Assembly: GCF_949628265.1 (NCBI RefSeq)
Contig: NC_088789.1
Coordinates: 18,283,883 to 18,347,882, forward strand
Source of the DNA: Cloeon dipterum
Taxonomy: Eukaryota > Arthropoda > Insecta > Ephemeroptera > Baetidae
Length of the DNA stretch: 64,000 bases
Direction of reading: 5' to 3'
Position numbers and translations under genes: made by a program. Below the pieces are notes generated by a model. It searched no databases and was not told the DNA's origin. It saw only the letters and a list, made by a program, of their open reading frames with translations. This document shows positions 14,901-27,000 of this stretch, in pieces. Position 1 is the stretch's first letter; each line of letters opens with the position of its first letter.

Positions 14901-17900
14901 TAATTTATTTTAGTATTCATGAAACCATAAAATGGATCTGCAAACTCATCCCTCAAACCCGTTTATTCTATTTTTATTCACGAAAAGGTCAGCTTTGAAA
15001 TTACCACATCTCTTCTTATATGGAAGCACTCCTTTCAACCCTTGCAAATCTCAATGATTTACGGAGATAAAGCAGTCTGCAGTGGGATAGCTCTTAGGAA
15101 CAGACGCAGTGTGCGCGATTATTTTTATTTTTGTGCGAATTACGCCGCGCGTTGGCAGAAATACGGCCGCGTTCGCGTCTCGAGAGCATACATACATAAC
15201 CCGTTTAAACGTGGGCTAAATCTCCTTTCCTGCGCGCGCCCGTTCTCTTCTCTCTCGCCGTGGCTGCCTACCGCATTAAATATTAAAGGCCCGCTCGCAA
15301 ACTCCGACCCCGACGGCTTCGCCCTCGTCGGTTGCTTTCGCAGTGAAATAATATTTTCCTTGCGGAAATTTATTCAGCAAATAAGACTCCGCCATTGCAA
15401 CCCAGAAACGCTCTGCAGCACGCTTGAAAATTGCGAATACCAAGTTTGAGTGTGTCTTCTTGTGTGTGTGATGATCCTTTTGACCTTTCCAGACACCCTT
15501 ATCGTAATGTGGGTCTAGTCCATGACAACAAAAACTTATTATATACTACGAGGAAGTCTTATTCGTGTACAACCCTGATTCCCTGAAAGGAAATTCCTGG
15601 AGATGTTTTCCGCGGTTTAATTTGATTGCTATGGTTTAATTTTAAAAGCTCCCTGAAATTAATTATTGCAATTGGAAGCAAAGATTCAACTTAATTCCAT
15701 CTAAGCAATCAGAAGAGTTTACTACAGTTTAAAGAGCAGGGTACCTCTAACCTGTTGACTTTAAAATCATGTTTTATTCTGGCCACAGAACTTAAAATTT
15801 CATTATCAGGATAACAAAAGCTTCAAATTGTCGGCAATTTCTAGTTTAATTAAAAACACCATAATTCAGGTGTTAAATTACAGCTCAAGGTAAAACTGCA
15901 AAACCAACCCTTAATGGCCTCATCTAAAATCTCTGCCTGGCTTATCAAGCATCCCTTGCAGCACGTGCACGGCTAATAAACAAAACAACTGCAGTGGCTG
16001 GCTAGAATGCCCCAATTTGATCGATAAAAGGGGCAAAGAACGCATCAACGCCACTCAATAATGCAACCGACACGGCATGCCGCACAGGTGAAAATTTTAT
16101 TGCGGCATTTGGTCGTGCGTGGTGCGTGAGGTTAGAGGGAAAAATAAAATAGCTGCAGAGCGCGTGTCTGATCGCTGTAAAAATTAATATTTACACAATA
16201 ATGAAACAATCCACTCTGGCGTCGGCGCGTTGTTAGCGAGAATGAATTTTTCATTCACGCATTCTAGTACAGGATGGAATATAATTTTGATTCAATATTT
16301 AACACGAGTAAACAGCGATGCGGTGCATGTTTCGGCCGGGGTGAACGCAAATGTTGTTTGTTTTGCGTTGTAATATTCATGAACCGAGAAGCTAGCTTCT
16401 GCTCTGCCTTAGTTCCTGTTTAATTCGGCAACAACCTCTAGCTACTCTCGGCGCAGCAACAGCAAAAACAAGCCATTCATTAATCTCCAGAAGTGACAAG
16501 CACATTTAACCAGAGGTGGCTGAGCAGATTCACATGCAATCCATATCACTGTTTTGCCTGGAGCAAAGTGCGGCATCTAATGACAATAGCAAGAAGCCAA
16601 AGCAATCTCGGCAATTTGAGTTGTGTTTGTGTCTGAAGCCATCAAATAATTGATGTAGAGACTTCGTTCAATCAAAATTTTTTAGCTGATTTGAGATATT
16701 GCACTGATACGCAATAAAAATTTCCAGGTAACTCGCAAAGATAAAAAACCATTGGTTGCATAGCGTATATCTTTATTTCAATTTGCAAATTGTTACATTA
16801 TTCCTTAGTGCTCAAAGCTGCATACAGATGGCAACACCATTAATTTACAAATATCGGGTACTTGCTCTGTCATATCAGATTTAATTTTTAACGTAAAAAG
16901 ATTTCATTTGATGTGCTGAAAACCAAAATTGGTTCGGCAAACAGCGGTAGACACGACAGTTAAGATTTTTGGCCTTGAAAATTGTTCTTTTTGTTTAATT
17001 AAAATTTCGTCTAAATGTAATTTAAATCAACGACGAAACTACTTGGAGTCTGCTCAACTTTGGTGTTAAGATATCTGGCCTCTAGCTCTGAAGTTAGTGA
17101 ACGAAGAAGCCGCCTTTGTTTCATCCCATAAGTTTTCAATTCGCTTGTTTTGCCAGACTTTTTGCCAGCCTTTAATCAGGCCAGCCTTGAAATTCAGCAC
17201 TGAGGACGGACTCTGCGTGCAGCAGTAAAAACGCTCATCCGTCTTTTCTTCTCTCATCCAACCGAAATTAAGGGCCGTCGTCCGCGTATAGTGGGAAAAC
17301 GAAAAGAGTCGGACGGACACGGTTTCAATTAAGAAGAAAGAGAGCCTTCCAGCAGCGGAGGGAGGCAGCCCACTTTATATCCGGCGAGAATCCTAAAGCG
17401 ATCAAAAATAATGTGCTCGCGCGCGCGTAGCAGCACTGTGCTCTCGTAAAAAGTGCCATCAGGGAGAGAGCAATGAATTAGAGAGCAAAGTGGCGGCGCT
17501 CTCTCTCATTAGGGAGCAACAGCCCACCGGTCCAGGTGCATCCGTCGCGCAATTTGGCATGAGTGCTGCCTGTCCCCGACGCCAGGTACGGGTGCTGGAT
17601 GGATGGATGGACCGTCATTATATTTTCGCGCCGGCGGCCCCTTAATAATTTATCTCCAGAGTTATTTATTGCCGTCGCCTCTCGTTAAATTTCATTTTTC
17701 CGTCCACGCTCTCCTTAAATATTTATAGGAAAACTTCGTCGAGAGTTTCTTTGTTTTCTGCTGCACACTTTTCTCATTAAAATGTTGAAGAGAAGCTTCG
17801 AGAATTAAAAAAGTTGAGAAAGGAGTCGTTTTAAACGATCCCCTGAGATGTCTCCTGGTGGAAACTTTTTTAATGGGGTGCTTTACCTCTATTTTTAGCT

Positions 17901-20220
17901 CTATTTGATGGTTTCTGTAGCTCGTCGAGAAGGTCAGACAACTGTGGGTGTATTCATGTTGTTATATAATGTTCAGAATACACTCAATAACCACAAAAAA
18001 TCACAAACCTATAAATTGTATAGCACTATAATTTATAACAATAAGAGCTGCTCTGTTTAGTCGAGAAGATCCAGCCGTTAATTATTCGTATATGACAAGA
18101 CTTTTAAAGGTTTTCAATATTATTTCTATTACTTGGAAAAAATCGATATTTTTGTGAATAGGGAAATGATATCCCATTTGTAGGAGAGTTAATTAATTTA
18201 AAATTGAATCTACTCGTTTAAAAACCAGCCAAGTGTAATTTTCAAATTTCACCCTTTCAAATGGCCATTTCTGCAGGATGTGTAATGAAAGCAAAACGCA
18301 GCAATTTCGCTTGGGACATTCGCCGGCGAGGGTTCCTCTGCTATGAAAGCCGTACAATCTAAATTATGTTATTTCCGCCAGCAGCTCGCCGCTCTCGCCA
18401 CTTGAAAGTGCGAATAATTTCTGCTCTGCGCTCTAATCTGCGGCTGGCGGAATAATTCAGTTGGGCTAAATGACCCTCTTTCGGGGTTGAGCGGGTTGCG
18501 TGCCTTCAGACAGCTGGACTGTATATATAAAATCCAACAGGTACTCCACATTTTCTGGGCGCGTGTTTCAGCCGAGGTGAAGTAGTAAAATATTGAAGCG
18601 GACCGTCCTTGAAGGGAAAAGTATGTATGCGTCGGTGCCATGGCTGAGATAGGGTTGTAACGCGGGTGGAATGCGAAAATAAAGCTGACTTGTACCAGCA
18701 CCGGAATGGGAGCTGTGTGTCTCTCTTTGAAGTCGCAGGCGTGGGAAGCAGGTTGGCAGGGAGGGAAAAAAGCAAGAGAGGAACTCGTGTTTTAAATTAC
18801 CTTTTTCGTTCCTTGCGTAAACTCGACAGTGAATAGAAACTCAATTTCGTAACCATAGGGTGAATCTGAGATTTTTCCTTTCTCCCACATAAAAATGGTT
18901 TTTCCGAAAATCGAATCACGAAAATAAACTGAGTTGGTATGTATGGGTCTGGGAATTAACTATATCTTTGGGTTATTTTAATGGGCTCCATTTATTCGCG
19001 TTTGGTTTTGCTAACCAAAAAGTTGAAAAAGATAATATTAAACAATGAAAAAATGTGACTATACTTTCAAATTTTATTGAAAACAATCTCTATATCATAA
19101 GGCATGGCTTATACGGGTTCTATTGTACATAGGAGTCAATTCACGTATAGAATTTAACTTGTCGCAATTGGCAGCACCCACTGAGAGCGAGAGGAACCAG
19201 AAGCACAAGAGCGAATTTAACGGCAGAGCGATAATTGAGCATCGCCAACGTGCTGACTCTCCTCGGTTCGTTCGCGATTACATAGACAGCGGCTTAATTA
19301 ATAACAATGACAAAACACAAAGGCAGCAGCCCCTGGAAAGCTGCACAAGTGGCGCTCCGCCTGACGAGTAAGGAGCTTAAACTTTCGAGAGCCGGCGACG
19401 AATTTCGCTTTCGATTCCCCGCGCGCGTGTGCATATTCCGCATAACAAACAGCCTTGAGCACGTCTTACATTTCGGGGAGCATTTTTCTTGAGTGCTCTA
19501 ATCTGCTTTGCAGTTGAAACGAACAAAGACCGAGGCAACACAGCAGCATCAAAAATTAAGGAGATGTCTGCCATCTGCTCAATGCTCTTACACTGCTAAT
19601 AATCGAACTACGGGAGAAGTAAATTCAGGGTGGATTGTACAAATTTCCATTGCTTTCATGCTCCTAGGGGGAACATGCATTAAAGACTGTTGAAGATCCT
19701 ACTTAAGGGGCGTAGTAATTAAAATGCCTGATGGTACGGGTTTAAGAGTACATTGCTAGTAAAAGTAAAGCACAATTTTGGCTGGTGTTAATTTAAATGT
19801 TCAAGAGCGCGAGAAAAAAATATTGTAGATTGTTCATGTGGTGTACTTGACAGCAGTATTTATAAATACTGAATTAAGTTTAATACCGCAAATATTATTC
19901 GGAAAAATATCAAATGAAATATAAAAACTGATAACATAAGTTCACACCTTTGACTTGACTCAACTGAAATGACTCGCCCAGGTGGTTAATTGGTTAATTT
20001 TCATGTACCATTTTTATGCAACGCTAACCTACCTCTAAAGAAAGCTGCAACAATTAGGAAGCAGCTTTAGTATAAAATACTTTGTCTTTTTTTTTAAATT
20101 TTACACATTCGATGTTTAGTTAGCAAATATATTATAAATATTATTCACTCCTACAAATATAAATTTAACACGTTCTGATTCTAATTTGTTATTAATAAAT
20201 AATGTTCCTTTAAAGAACAT
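5919..20220. other. Non-coding stretch with mosaic base composition
   Basis: No gene recognised over about 14 kb. GC-richer patches of a few hundred bases (for example around 7.9-8.0, 9.4-9.9, 10.6-11.2, 12.2-12.5, 13.8-14.7, 15.1-15.4, 17.1-17.7 and 18.3-18.8 kb) alternate with strongly AT-rich spacers. The patches have long open frames on several frames at once, so they cannot be told from chance. Minor simple repeats are seen, such as (GACT)4 near 12151 and a GGAT/TGGA run near 17598. The stretch could be intergenic or intron of a large gene on the minus strand. Confidence 0.45.
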
Positions 20221-20862
20221 GCACGTGCACCAAGGTGGCTTAGCTAATCAATAAGGTGCCGGCTCGACTCACCCCGTACGCCATTGCGGAGGATGCAACG
20301 TCCGATCGCTCCCATCAAATCAGCCGCAGCGGCACCAATTAATCGGGCTCATTTGGCGAGCGAGGCGGCCGGGAGCCGGTTGTTTGCTGCCGCGAGTTCG
20401 CCTACTCACTGATCCTGACCGGCTTTTTCAACCCCCCAGAAAACACGCACACACATGGAACCCCCTCGCCCGCCGCAGCCTGCCTGCCTTAACCTATTCT
20501 GCGTGCGAGAGCAGCCAGTGTGTGTTAAAACAGTCGAGCGAGCGAAATGCTTACTGCGGGGGGTGAAATCCCGACTCGGCAGTGCACTTGAGCCACCACA
20601 ATCATCCCTTCCCTTTCATTTTTATCGCCAGCCGTCGCCGCAGATCGCAAATCCGACCATTCATCGGCTGGTCGCGTGCGTTTTGCATCGTGTTTTCTCT
20701 CGCGCGCTTTACAGCTTCTTTTCGGCCGGACCCCGTAGCCTTTTCGCCTCTCGAGTCTATCGCTCGATAATTCCGCCGCTGCAGTGCCGGTTGCCTACCA
20801 TTCAGCACAATGGCCCGCCGCCGCAGCACGCAGCCTTTGAATGGAGCCGGCGCGGGCCGGGT

Positions 20863-20930
<68 letters not shown>

Positions 20931-21060
20931 CGGCCCACGCAGCTTATTGAGTGCTTACCTGCTTTTTTGCCTTCTTGCCCACCGCACCAATCGGTGCAAA
21001 ATGATAGATTCAAAGGGCGCCAGTGGACACACGGAGGAAAGCAGCAAATAACAGACAGAA
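20221..21060. promoter_or_regulatory. GC-rich island, possible promoter or 5' exon region
   Basis: This block is clearly richer in G+C than its AT-rich flanks and holds the longest simple repeat of the window. Several good splice donors appear on the minus strand: GTGAGT read from the top-strand string at about 20406, and GCAG/GTAAGC read from about 20953. That is compatible with 5' untranslated exons of a minus-strand gene. The long open frames here exist on both strands and include the repeat translated as Leu-Ser or Glu-Arg runs, so I do not call a protein. A promoter role is inference from composition, GA/CT repeat and donors only. Confidence 0.25.
20864..20925. repeat. (CT)31 microsatellite
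   Basis: An uninterrupted CT dinucleotide array of 62 bp, reading GA on the minus strand. It is by far the longest simple repeat in the window. In insects GA/CT arrays can bind GAGA-type factors and are common near promoters. That role is only suggested here by the GC-rich surroundings. Confidence 0.95.
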
Positions 21061-24000
21061 CCAGCAATGAAGAGCAGTCGTTTCAATGGACTGAGATTTC
21101 CTTTTGCTCCACTCAAATAGATTTGCTTTGCTTTTGCGTCAAAGAAGACTTTTAAAAAGATTTACTGCTCATGGTTCGATTTCCTATGTGGTTGGTTTTT
21201 GTATGTGTATTATGTTGCATTACAAGATAAAGTTTATAGTATAAATTTGATAAAAAAAAATGTTGTATTTATATGATACATTTTTAAAATTATGCAGCCA
21301 TCAAAGGTAGATGGTGTTGTAGCCCGCGGGAAAAATTTTTACCTGGGTTCATGGACCACAAACTGTTGCTTAATGTCCACCCCTATGCGATCCACAAGCA
21401 AAAACGTTTTTAATCACTGATTGCTTTGAATAGCCTAATTGGTACTGGAATAAATAATCAATCCAACTGTCCAAAATGAACTTTCATTGCTTTCACTAAA
21501 GGAGCTTAATTTCCTGATTATCATTTGCAAAGCCTTTGACAGTGTCTAAAAAAACTGCAGAACGTCGGTTGATGTCATTTGGGCTATCTCAATCATATCC
21601 CTCAATTTGCAGTAAAAACATAAAGAGCCGTCGTGTAAAGGTTCTCCTCGGAATGAGATGGCTTGTCGTCGTATTGAGGTCGATCATTTATCTGGTAACA
21701 AGCCTGCCAGTGTATTGCAAGTAAGGAAAAATTTACGGTTCGCTCACAAACGGGATGGCGGAGAAAGCAATAATGCGACGCACGCTGGCCAAAACTAATT
21801 CCGAGATGTCACTTCTCCCCGCAAACACTCGAGGCCGGCGTTACGACGACTCTTTTTGGCTTGCTCTCATCTCGCAGAGTGTATCCATTTTTTGCGGGTG
21901 GTGGCAATCGGCCCCGCAGTTTGCGCCGCCACGAGAGCACTTCTTGATTCCCGCAGCTTCGCATTCAACACGAGCGCACGATGCGATATTGGCTGGTGCC
22001 TCTTGCACCCTGCCAAAACCTCCCCCGCCCCCTTCCCCGAGTGTCTGCAATTGCATTCGCAAAAGAGGGTTGCTTGCGTGCGTTGATTATCACGCGCGGG
22101 GGCGGTCGGCTAGGCGGCTGCAATGTAGTTTCCTCTTTGTTTCCACTTTTTATTATTCACGTGCACGTTTTCCTCCCACTGGTGCGGTGTCGGTTTTGCG
22201 GCTGTAAGACAAAGAACAACACACCCTGCCTGCGTTCGTATTTGGCGGCTGGCTGAATGAAGTGGTGTGAGCGTACGCTCAATACGAGTAAAAAGTTTCG
22301 CTTGTTGTTTGGTGCGTCAGCGATGTGGGTTTCACTTGCGGACTATTGCATATGAAATAAAGTTGTTTTTTGCCTTTTTCTGGCCAACGTAACTACATTA
22401 CACCGGTTTATTCAGGTTCAATTTAAAACAAAGACTATTATGCAATGAAATTTAAACTCGAGAGAAAATAATAACATCATTTAATAGATAACAGATTTCG
22501 GACATATCTCATTGAAGTGATATTATTGTTGTCTGAATAAAGCAGCGTCAGAATTCATGAAAATCATAGTAGCAGTTCCTCCACATCCATCTCTTTGCTA
22601 AATGTTTGTTACTACCGTGACGAAAAAGAAGCAATTACGCTGATTGCAAGTTTCGCACCAACTCTCGAGCACATTCACACGTGTCTGCTGGTTCTGTGCA
22701 AGAAGGCCCTCCATCATCCCCGTGCACGAACACCAAGAGCAACCGAGTTGCCGCGACCATACATCTTGCTTTGTTCCTGCTCAAGTGGCCGAGTCTGCCG
22801 TGCTGCTGGACCACCACTCTGCGCCGGGCAAAAAGAGGAGAGACAGATAGATCCTTGTCTAGACGACAGTCGAGTTATGACGCTACTGCAAGGTCGCAGC
22901 CACTACGTCTCGTCGCCCAAGAAATGCATCTTATTCATTTCTGTCACCAAAATCCCCCCCAGCTATACAGTGAGGAAAAATGCGGGCCGCATCTGCTTCG
23001 TAAGCACCAAACAGGAATTCGATCTAATCAAAAGAGCACTGCGAAGAAAGAATTTCCGGATTTGCACGGGGAATCTCCCCCAGCCAGATGCTAAGGGTAG
23101 CTAGCACTCGAGATGCCTCTAATTAATTGGAAAATTCTTTCATCAAAAGTCGCGAAAGTTCCTTTCCGCCGCGAGATGAATCCGAGCTCATTATCGACTC
23201 TTCTTGCGGGAAGTTTGGGTTATTAATAAAGCTGCCAATTACAACCATGTCGAGGCAAACTTTTGCGCATCCTGAATCTCAATGCGGTGCTCATTGATTC
23301 TGATGTCAGTCGGGATGAAAGTAAGGAACTTTAAAATGATTATTTATTCAGTCGAGACCACGATGTCACAATATTAGAATAAAAATGTCTTAAATTAATA
23401 AGTACAAGTCTTTCGTTCAATCCTTTGAATCAATTTCCTATGTGTGAATTTTTTTAATAATTTGCTGATTTCCACCTCATATGAGAAAGGTAAATATTGT
23501 ACGGTTCATTGTTTCAAAATCATTTTTTATCGGGCAGCAGTTGTAGCCTTACCAGATTTTTCGTGCACTAAGAAGCAAAGTTTCTTTCTTTGAAATAGCA
23601 GCTAACAAAATTGAGGGATTTTAAGGCTTTTTTATTTAAGTAACAGACGGTGAATAAAAAATTTTCCGCGCAAGTACTGCGGAGTTTTTTTTCGCAAAAT
23701 CAGTGTTGCTGATAAAATAGGTGAGGCCGAAACAGTGGGCTCTTCAGTACGACTACGCACTAGATAAAAGCCCATCCTTGATTCTGCGCAGAATAGAGCC
23801 ATTTGTCATGTGCAAGTATTAATTTCAATTTTATGCCTGCGTATTCAGGGTCTGTAGTTTTTGATTTAGCATTTATTTTCATTAAAACAAAATAAAATTG
23901 AGCTCTCTTTTAAGTCCTCTAATAAAAGATAGTCATAAATAGCACCAAAATGTTCCTTATTTATAAAGAGGTGTATATAGCATTTTTAATTAAAACACGG

Positions 24001-27000
24001 TTGATGCTCTTTGTTTGATTTCAATATTTACTCAACACCAGAGTCGCACTAAATTAAAATTTCAAAGTCAAGTGTGCCGTTTTGTTTAGACTTTTTGCTG
24101 GGAGCGTATTGTGGGTTGCAGAAAGAGTTGCCATGGCGACTGCAGCAGCATCAGCAGCGTGCGAGACGCGCGATGAGTCATCCTGCTCTGCCGGTTGCCT
24201 GCACATGGGCACATCGGTGAGTGCGTATATGCTGCTGCCGCACAGCCGCCGCCAACACGTATAAAAGGGGCTTGCTCAAGGGCGATAATACATCACGTGG
24301 AACACCCCCAAAGGGTGCTCTCGAAAAAACACACACGCCAGCCCTTATATGGTGGAGGGCTACCACCACGCGCATCTTTTTCAATTTTATTAATCGCCGG
24401 GGAAGCCCGGATTGAAATTGCCCCTGGCACTTAGTAAATTAGTCCACTTTTCAAGCATAGAGACGTTATAAGGTGATTTAAATTTTGATACTAAAAATTC
24501 ATTAGTTTTGACACTTGTGATCATTTAAATAAATGAAAAATTCAAGGATATTAGACACGCTGATTTAATGCTAAATATTTCCTAACATTTCAAACAAGGT
24601 AAACCCATAAATAGGCTGTGATGCTATGACGTGAAAATAGTATTTTTTTTTGTATTTTATAATAATTTTTAGTTTATTTACTGACACTACTTGCTGTTAA
24701 ATTTTAAAGCAATTTTATTAAATTAAAGCAATTTCATATTGATACTCTATAATTTTTTTAAATTAATAAGCATTTTTTATATATTTAAACATTTTATAAT
24801 ATTTAAACAAAAAATATTTAATTTAGAAACGCTGCAAACACATGCAACTAAATCTGAAACAAAGTTAAATAGAACACGCTTCGCTATATTCACTTTTAAA
24901 AGGAAATACTTTCAGCATAAAAATGAACTTAAACATCTCAAAAACGATATCTTTCAATTAGTAGTGCTTTTGAACAGCACGAGTAATAAAGCCACAGACT
25001 CGGAGGAAGAGTTTCCGCATGGGCGGCGAACACATTCGCATCTGGTGCTCGGGGAGCAGGAACAGCGACGATGATCCAGCCGAGTCAATAGAGAAGACAA
25101 ACTTTCTGTCACACCGGATTAGCTTCAGCTCGTAACTAAGCAAGAGGTGCGTGTGTTTTATTTACTCTAGCAGCGAAGGAAAACAACGGGAGGAGAGCAC
25201 AAGTAGGGAAAAAAGAAAAGGCTTTGGTAAGTGCACAAACGGAAGCGGCGGAGTACAAATCGCGCCGCTACTTTTTCTAATCATCAGTGTCCGAGCGCAA
25301 ATTGTGTTTTATTGCGGTGCTTCCTTCTCTCTCCTACAGGGTTAGGGCAATAAGCAGGAAAAAGTGTCCTTATATTACACTCGTAAATTGCGACATTTAC
25401 TTCGGCAGATGGGAATTTAGTTATTTATCCTCGTGCAGAGGAGCTGCATCCCCACTCGAGGGGCAGGATTAGTGCTCACTCGCTGCAAAACCACTTTCTT
25501 ACGAGCGGAAAATTTTTACTAGAAAACAGCCGATTTATAAATATCAGCGATTTTTCAATATTAAATCAAAATTTGTGAAGCCGTTTTTCTTTCTTGACGC
25601 CTTGCAGGGCTGGCAGAAGATGAAAAATTCGCAGAGTAGGGGTGCATTTTGATAACAAATGAGTTATGGTGACAGTGGTGCGACGCGAGGGCTGCTCCTT
25701 CAATCAGAAACTTCCACTCCATCACCTTCAATGTCTCAAACAGAAAGTTGGACCAAATCGCATCATCTGCCGTCGAAATAAGTTGTGTTGTAAACTCGAG
25801 AGAAACGATTTGATGATTTGTTAGCTATGCAGCCGGGCGTGCTGGCGAGTCGAGCAGGTTGCGTCCTGCGAGTCAAGCAGGGGCCCTCTCGAGCCGGTTT
25901 TATTCATTAATTGCGCGTTCGAAGCAGGTGACTATTATTGGAAATCGGTAACAAGTTTGAAAAGCGCGGAAATACAATTTCCTCAATTATAACGAAGTCG
26001 GGGGAGGGGCCGAGACGGCCGGGTGCTTGTTATAACCAATAAATTGTCGCATAAATGGTCCATATAAGCGTGGAGGAAAGCCGTCTTGTGCGAGGCCCAG
26101 GCGGCTTTGTTGTGAAAATGAATTATATACCTCAAATATAATAAGGCGAGGCAGGGAGAGGGCAAAGGCAAGAAGCAAGAGCCACGTTAATTTTCGCCTG
26201 CGAGACGAAAAGCCGCTTTATTCTCAGCTTGAGCCGAGAATTGAGAATTGTGAATAATCCAACCCTCATTGGTTTGCAGTTTAACAGTTTTGGTGCGAGG
26301 GAAAGAGGCAATTAATCATTCACATTCTTGATTTGGTATTCAGGATTTCACTTTGAAATTTGCTAGGGTGGAAATTTTAACTGATGAGGTTCCTTAAAAT
26401 TCCAAGAGATTCGTTGCTGACAGTGAGAGAATTAAAATAATCAATATAAAGCGCTCAAAGCATTTTCCGTTGAAATAATTTAATAAATTCAAATTGATTT
26501 CTCACTGGATGTAAATTTGCTGGTCATGCTATTCAATTCTGCAAGTTAGGATCATCTAAATTGTGAAAACCCTCTTCGTTCCTCCAACCAGGTGAAGAGG
26601 AAATTGCCTGTGGAGCCGAAGACGGCAAATCCGACTTGGGCCCTCCTTCTTTGTGCTTTAAAGCCTTTCAGGCAATGCATCAAGTTTAATTAAACTCCTA
26701 TATCATACAGCTTCTTGAGCGAGCGAGTGCCTGTTGAAAAGAGAGCAACAGACGAGGGAGAGGGGCCGGCAGCAAGATTTTGCACTCTCGGCCCGTCACC
26801 ACGGCAACTTTTTCCATCCATAACAATTTACTCGCGCGTCTCTGTCTATCTGTTTGTTTCGCAGACCGTGATATCGACCCCGATGACTCATTAGTGCAAA
26901 GCTGCTGCTCATTTGTCACGCTCAAAATCACATATGCAGCCTGGTAACAACCTCGATAATGTCCGAGCGATTGCGGCTTAAATGTAAACTGCAAGTATTA

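Noticed and set aside
20455..21051. 198-codon plus-strand frame spanning the CT repeat
   Set aside because: Its length comes from the GC-rich island and the stop-free CT array (Leu-Ser repeat); the opposite strand is open too.
21170..21182. GGTTCGATTTC resembling a tRNA T-loop (B box)
   Set aside because: No A box, no acceptor-stem pairing and no anticodon arm at the right distance; no tRNA was found in the window.
24260..24268. Canonical TATAAAAGG, and another TATAAAAGC at 34834-34842
   Set aside because: A few such matches are expected by chance in 64 kb of AT-rich DNA, and no gene follows either one.
24978..25140. Plus-strand open stretch after an acceptor-like ...GAACAG, ending in a tail like IEKTNFLSHRISFSS and a stop
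   Set aside because: It reads like a protein C-terminus, but two other frames are open over the same bases, the acceptor is weak, no upstream partner exon was found and no family is recognised.
26592..26691. Plus-strand stretch after a very good pyrimidine tract, 32 codons plus stop
   Set aside because: Too short, no homology I can name, and similar acceptor-plus-open-frame combinations occur by chance many times in 64 kb.
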